A DNA stretch of 64,000 bases. It comes from Pseudopedobacter sp038237895. GTDB taxonomy: Bacteria > Bacteroidota > Bacteroidia > Sphingobacteriales > Sphingobacteriaceae. Position 1 is the first letter of the stretch; every line of letters starts with the position of its first letter. The notes under the pieces were generated by a model. It did no database searches. It worked only from the letters and a program-made list of their open reading frames with translations, and was not told the origin of the DNA. Shown piece by piece: positions 62,212-64,000 of this stretch. The translations under genes and the position numbers were made by a program. The DNA lies in NCBI GenBank assembly GCA_038237895.1, contig JBBRYE010000003.1:6617-70616 (forward strand), written 5' to 3'.

Positions 62212-62244
62212 AATAAATTTAAGGTTTTTATGAAATAAATTTAA

Positions 62245-62260
62245 TTGGCACAACACTTGT
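62245..62260 (+). promoter_or_regulatory. Sigma-54-like promoter of the outer-membrane protein gene
   Basis: TTGGCACAACACTTGT has GG and GT ten bases apart, near to the -24/-12 consensus TGGCAC, N5, TTGC (last base T for C). The start codon is 24 bases downstream. No TAnnTTTG element is found here. Confidence 0.45.
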
Positions 62261-62284
62261 TTAAGCCATATAAAATTACAAAAA

Positions 62285-62809
62285 ATGAAAAATACTACTT
62301 TTAAAGGGACGATAGCAGCAGCTGCATTATGTCTATTAACAATTACTGGTGCTTTTGCACAAAATAAAGACGGGCATACAACAAGACTTGGTATTGCACT
62401 AGGAATTGGTGTACCTACAAAATCTAACACTGCAGATTTAATTTTAGCCCCAGATTTACGAGTACAGCATGATTTAAGTCAAAGAACATCACTAACATTA
62501 ACAACTGGTTATTATGCCTTTTTAGGAAAACCAGAGATTAACAATGTAAAAGTTGGTTCTGATTTAATTCCTTTAAAAGCTGGTGCTAAATTCTTTTTTG
62601 GAGATACTTACTATTTCCAACCAGAAGTTGGTGTTGGTTTTTCTACAAAAAAGAACGGAGGAAACCCTTTTATTTACGCTCCTAGTTTAGGATACGCAAA
62701 TAACAAATGGGATATTGCATTAAGATATGAAGGTTTTGAATACTCTGGTGGTAGCAACGGAATGGTTGCCCTAAGATTAGCTTATGCTTTTAAAAGACCT
62801 GCAAAATAA
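62285..62809 (+). CDS. Predicted outer-membrane beta-barrel protein
   Basis: 174 residues. Signal peptide 1-25 (LLTITGAFAQ). The mature part has about eight amphipathic strands (TRLGIALGIGVPTKS, TSLTLTTGYYAFLG, YYFQPEVGVGFSTKKNG, WDIALRYEGFEYSGG, MVALRLAYAFK) as in small eight-strand outer-membrane proteins of the OmpW/PorT size class. Function not known. Upstream is the sigma-54-like site, downstream a clean terminator, so the gene is a single unit that may answer to a special signal. Confidence 0.78.
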   Translation: MKNTTFKGTIAAAALCLLTITGAFAQNKDGHTTRLGIALGIGVPTKSNTADLILAPDLRVQHDLSQRTSLTLTTGYYAFLGKPEINNVKVGSDLIPLKAGAKFFFGDTYYFQPEVGVGFSTKKNGGNPFIYAPSLGYANNKWDIALRYEGFEYSGGSNGMVALRLAYAFKRPAK

Positions 62810-62835
62810 TTTTTAATAAATAAATTAAATAGACG

Positions 62836-62867
62836 GGGTTAGTAGAAATACTAACCCTATTTTTTTG
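62836..62867 (+). terminator. Terminator after the outer-membrane protein gene
   Basis: GGGTTAGTA, loop GAAA, TACTAACCC: a perfect 9-bp stem followed by TATTTTTTT. Confidence 0.93.
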
Positions 62868-62881
62868 TAAAAAATTTAACT

Positions 62882-62899
62882 CTTAACACGCTCTTAACA
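62882..62899 (+). promoter_or_regulatory. PhoB-box-like direct repeat
   Basis: CTTAACA at 62882-62888 and again at 62893-62899, with four bases between: an 11-base period as in PhoB boxes. The second copy ends 20 bases before a CATCTTTG -7-like element (62920-62927), the place where an activator site replaces the -33 element. Confidence 0.5.
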
Positions 62900-62942
62900 T
62901 TCTGTTTATTTGATAATTACATCTTTGTTAAAATCATAAATA

Positions 62943-63047
62943 ATGATGGAAACATTTTATTTCGGAATTATAGCAATAGCAGTTTTAGCTATAATTGTGT
63001 TTTATTTAAGTCCTTTCGATTTAAAAATTGAAGAAGAAGAGGATTAA
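62943..63047 (+). CDS. 34-residue single-span membrane protein
   Basis: A short frame from ATG 62943 (a second ATG follows at once). MMETFYFGIIAIAVLAIIVF is one membrane helix; a short YLSPFDLK segment and the acidic tail KIEEEED follow. The stop codon is TAA at 63045. The start is 15 bases after the -7-like element, and the phosphoesterase gene begins 77 bases after the stop, on the same strand. The clear hydrophobic-acidic design and the position behind a promoter make it a likely real small protein. Its function is unknown; regulators of membrane enzymes often have this shape. Confidence 0.6.
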   Translation: MMETFYFGIIAIAVLAIIVFYLSPFDLKIEEEED

Positions 63048-63124
63048 CAATACTCATCAAAAAACCAGCTTCAAGCCGCTAAATTTATCGGTTATAAAAC
63101 TGTTACCCTTTAAACTTTCCTAAA

Positions 63125-63967
63125 ATGATTAAAAGAGAAATCGATATTGCGATAATATCTGATGTGCATTTGGGCACTTACGGTTGCCATGCAAAAGAAC
63201 TTTTAAAATATCTTAAAAGCATTAAACCAAAAATGTTAATTTTAAATGGTGATATTATTGACATTTGGCAATTCAGTAAATCATATTTCCCAGAAGAGCA
63301 CACCAAAGTTATCCGTAAAATATTAAAATTTGTAACAGAAGGTGTACCAGTGTATTATTTAACTGGTAATCATGATGAAATGTTAAGGAAATTTGCTGAT
63401 TTTAAAATGGGCGGCTTTCAACTATTAAACAAACTAGTTTTAGATTTAGATGGTAAAAAAGCCTGGGTTTTTCATGGTGATGTTTTTGATGTAACCATGC
63501 AACACTCTAAATGGCTTGCAAAATTAGGGGCTATAGGATATGATGCTTTAATCCATATTAATAGTTTCACCAATTGGATATTATTAAAAATGGGCAAAAA
63601 GAAATATTCATTCTCCCAAAAAATAAAAGCAAGTGTAAAAGAAGCTGTAAAATTTATTAATGAATTTGAGCAAACTGCCGCAGAATTAGCTATTGAAAAA
63701 CAATATAGTTTTGTAATTTGTGGGCACATTCATCAGCCAGAAATTAGAGAGATTATTACAGAAAAAGGGAGCGTTACCTATCTAAATTCTGGCGATTGGG
63801 TAGAAAGTTTGACAGCTTTAGAGTATAACGATAAATCTTGGAGCATTTATAAACATGATGTGAGTTTAATAGATTCTGAAGATGAAGCTTTAGAGGAGAA
63901 AGAAGATTTGAAAAATATGCTAAACGTTAAAGAACTTTTTGAAAAATTTAAACAGGAAGTGGCTTAA
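63125..63967 (+). CDS. Calcineurin-like metallophosphoesterase (PlcP/LpxH type)
   Basis: 280 residues. The two-metal site is complete: DVHLG (Asp13, His15), NGDIID (Asp43), GNHDE (Asn82-His83), FHGDVFD (His117) and GHIHQPE (His201, His203). Proteins of this subgroup are often labelled UDP-2,3-diacylglucosamine diphosphatase. The same fold is used by PlcP, a phospholipase C that strips phospholipids in phosphate starvation and is encoded next to a glycosyltransferase. The gene that starts six bases after the stop codon here begins like a glycosyltransferase, and a PhoB-like box lies upstream, so the PlcP role is favoured by context. LpxH remains an alternative. Confidence 0.85.
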   Translation: MIKREIDIAIISDVHLGTYGCHAKELLKYLKSIKPKMLILNGDIIDIWQFSKSYFPEEHTKVIRKILKFVTEGVPVYYLTGNHDEMLRKFADFKMGGFQLLNKLVLDLDGKKAWVFHGDVFDVTMQHSKWLAKLGAIGYDALIHINSFTNWILLKMGKKKYSFSQKIKASVKEAVKFINEFEQTAAELAIEKQYSFVICGHIHQPEIREIITEKGSVTYLNSGDWVESLTALEYNDKSWSIYKHDVSLIDSEDEALEEKEDLKNMLNVKELFEKFKQEVA

Positions 63968-63973
63968 TAAATA

Positions 63974-64000
63974 ATGAAAATACTTTTCGCCATACAAGGC
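63974..64000 (+). CDS. Start of a probable glycosyltransferase, 3' partial
   Basis: Nine codons (MKILFAIQG) before the right edge. This beginning is typical of GT-B glycosyltransferases of the MGT/MurG-like group in Bacteroidota. Six bases after the phosphoesterase gene, so one operon. Too short to be sure. Confidence 0.5.

Overview
The window looks like chromosomal DNA of a member of the Bacteroidota, most likely family Sphingobacteriaceae (Pedobacter or a close relative). The evidence is strong AT richness, a serine palmitoyltransferase gene (sphingolipid-making Bacteroidota), a TonB receptor with an N-terminal carboxypeptidase-regulatory-like domain, promoters of the Bacteroidota type (TTTG, about 19 bases, TAnnTTTG), near absence of Shine-Dalgarno sequences, and tRNA without an encoded CCA. 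Genus assignment is inference.

Layout. 1-5 kb: FKBP isomerase (cut by the left edge), TatD nuclease, type I asparaginase, serine palmitoyltransferase, a lipoprotein. 5-16 kb: purD, a small GIY-YIG nuclease between two clusters of palindromic repeats, LD-carboxypeptidase, metG, tRNA-Arg(CCU), rmuC, a HigBA toxin-antitoxin pair, an Lhr-like helicase. 16-27 kb: OxyR, M1 aminopeptidase, pth, tsaD, tamB, a CDP-alcohol phosphatidyltransferase. 27-32 kb: an accessory patch with a frameshifted membrane-protein gene, a DUF4157 core protein, an esterase and an OLD-family nuclease. 32-37 kb: the rimP-nusA-infB operon with a clear promoter and a leader hairpin. 37-41 kb: two substrate-binding proteins and waaA. 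41-47 kb: a nucleotide-sugar cluster ugd-uxs-galE-rfbB-cpsB, ending in a toxin-antitoxin pair that sits between cpsB and a decayed copy of the cpsB 3' end. 47-53 kb: metH and metF behind a SAM-I riboswitch. 53-64 kb: exonuclease III, a cyclophilin, a Cys/His-rich secreted protein next to a TonB receptor, a GapN-type dehydrogenase, an ECF sigma operon, ybaB, an outer-membrane protein with a sigma-54-like promoter, and a PhoB-box-like site ahead of a 34-residue membrane protein, a PlcP/LpxH-type phosphoesterase and a glycosyltransferase start.

The most unusual property is the density of interspersed repeats. I can separate at least six families (called A to F here), mostly long inverted repeats between genes. 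Two small orphan genes (GIY-YIG nuclease; four-helix-bundle S23-like protein) are each bracketed by a different family, and repeat-like DNA also lies in frame inside conserved genes (the helicase once, metH twice). These are the best candidates for something undescribed.

Functional links: methionine synthesis is controlled as a unit by the riboswitch (metH, metF). The nucleotide-sugar genes supply UDP-glucuronate, UDP-xylose, UDP-galactose and a dTDP-4-keto sugar for surface polysaccharide. The right edge may be a phosphate-starvation lipid-remodelling operon.
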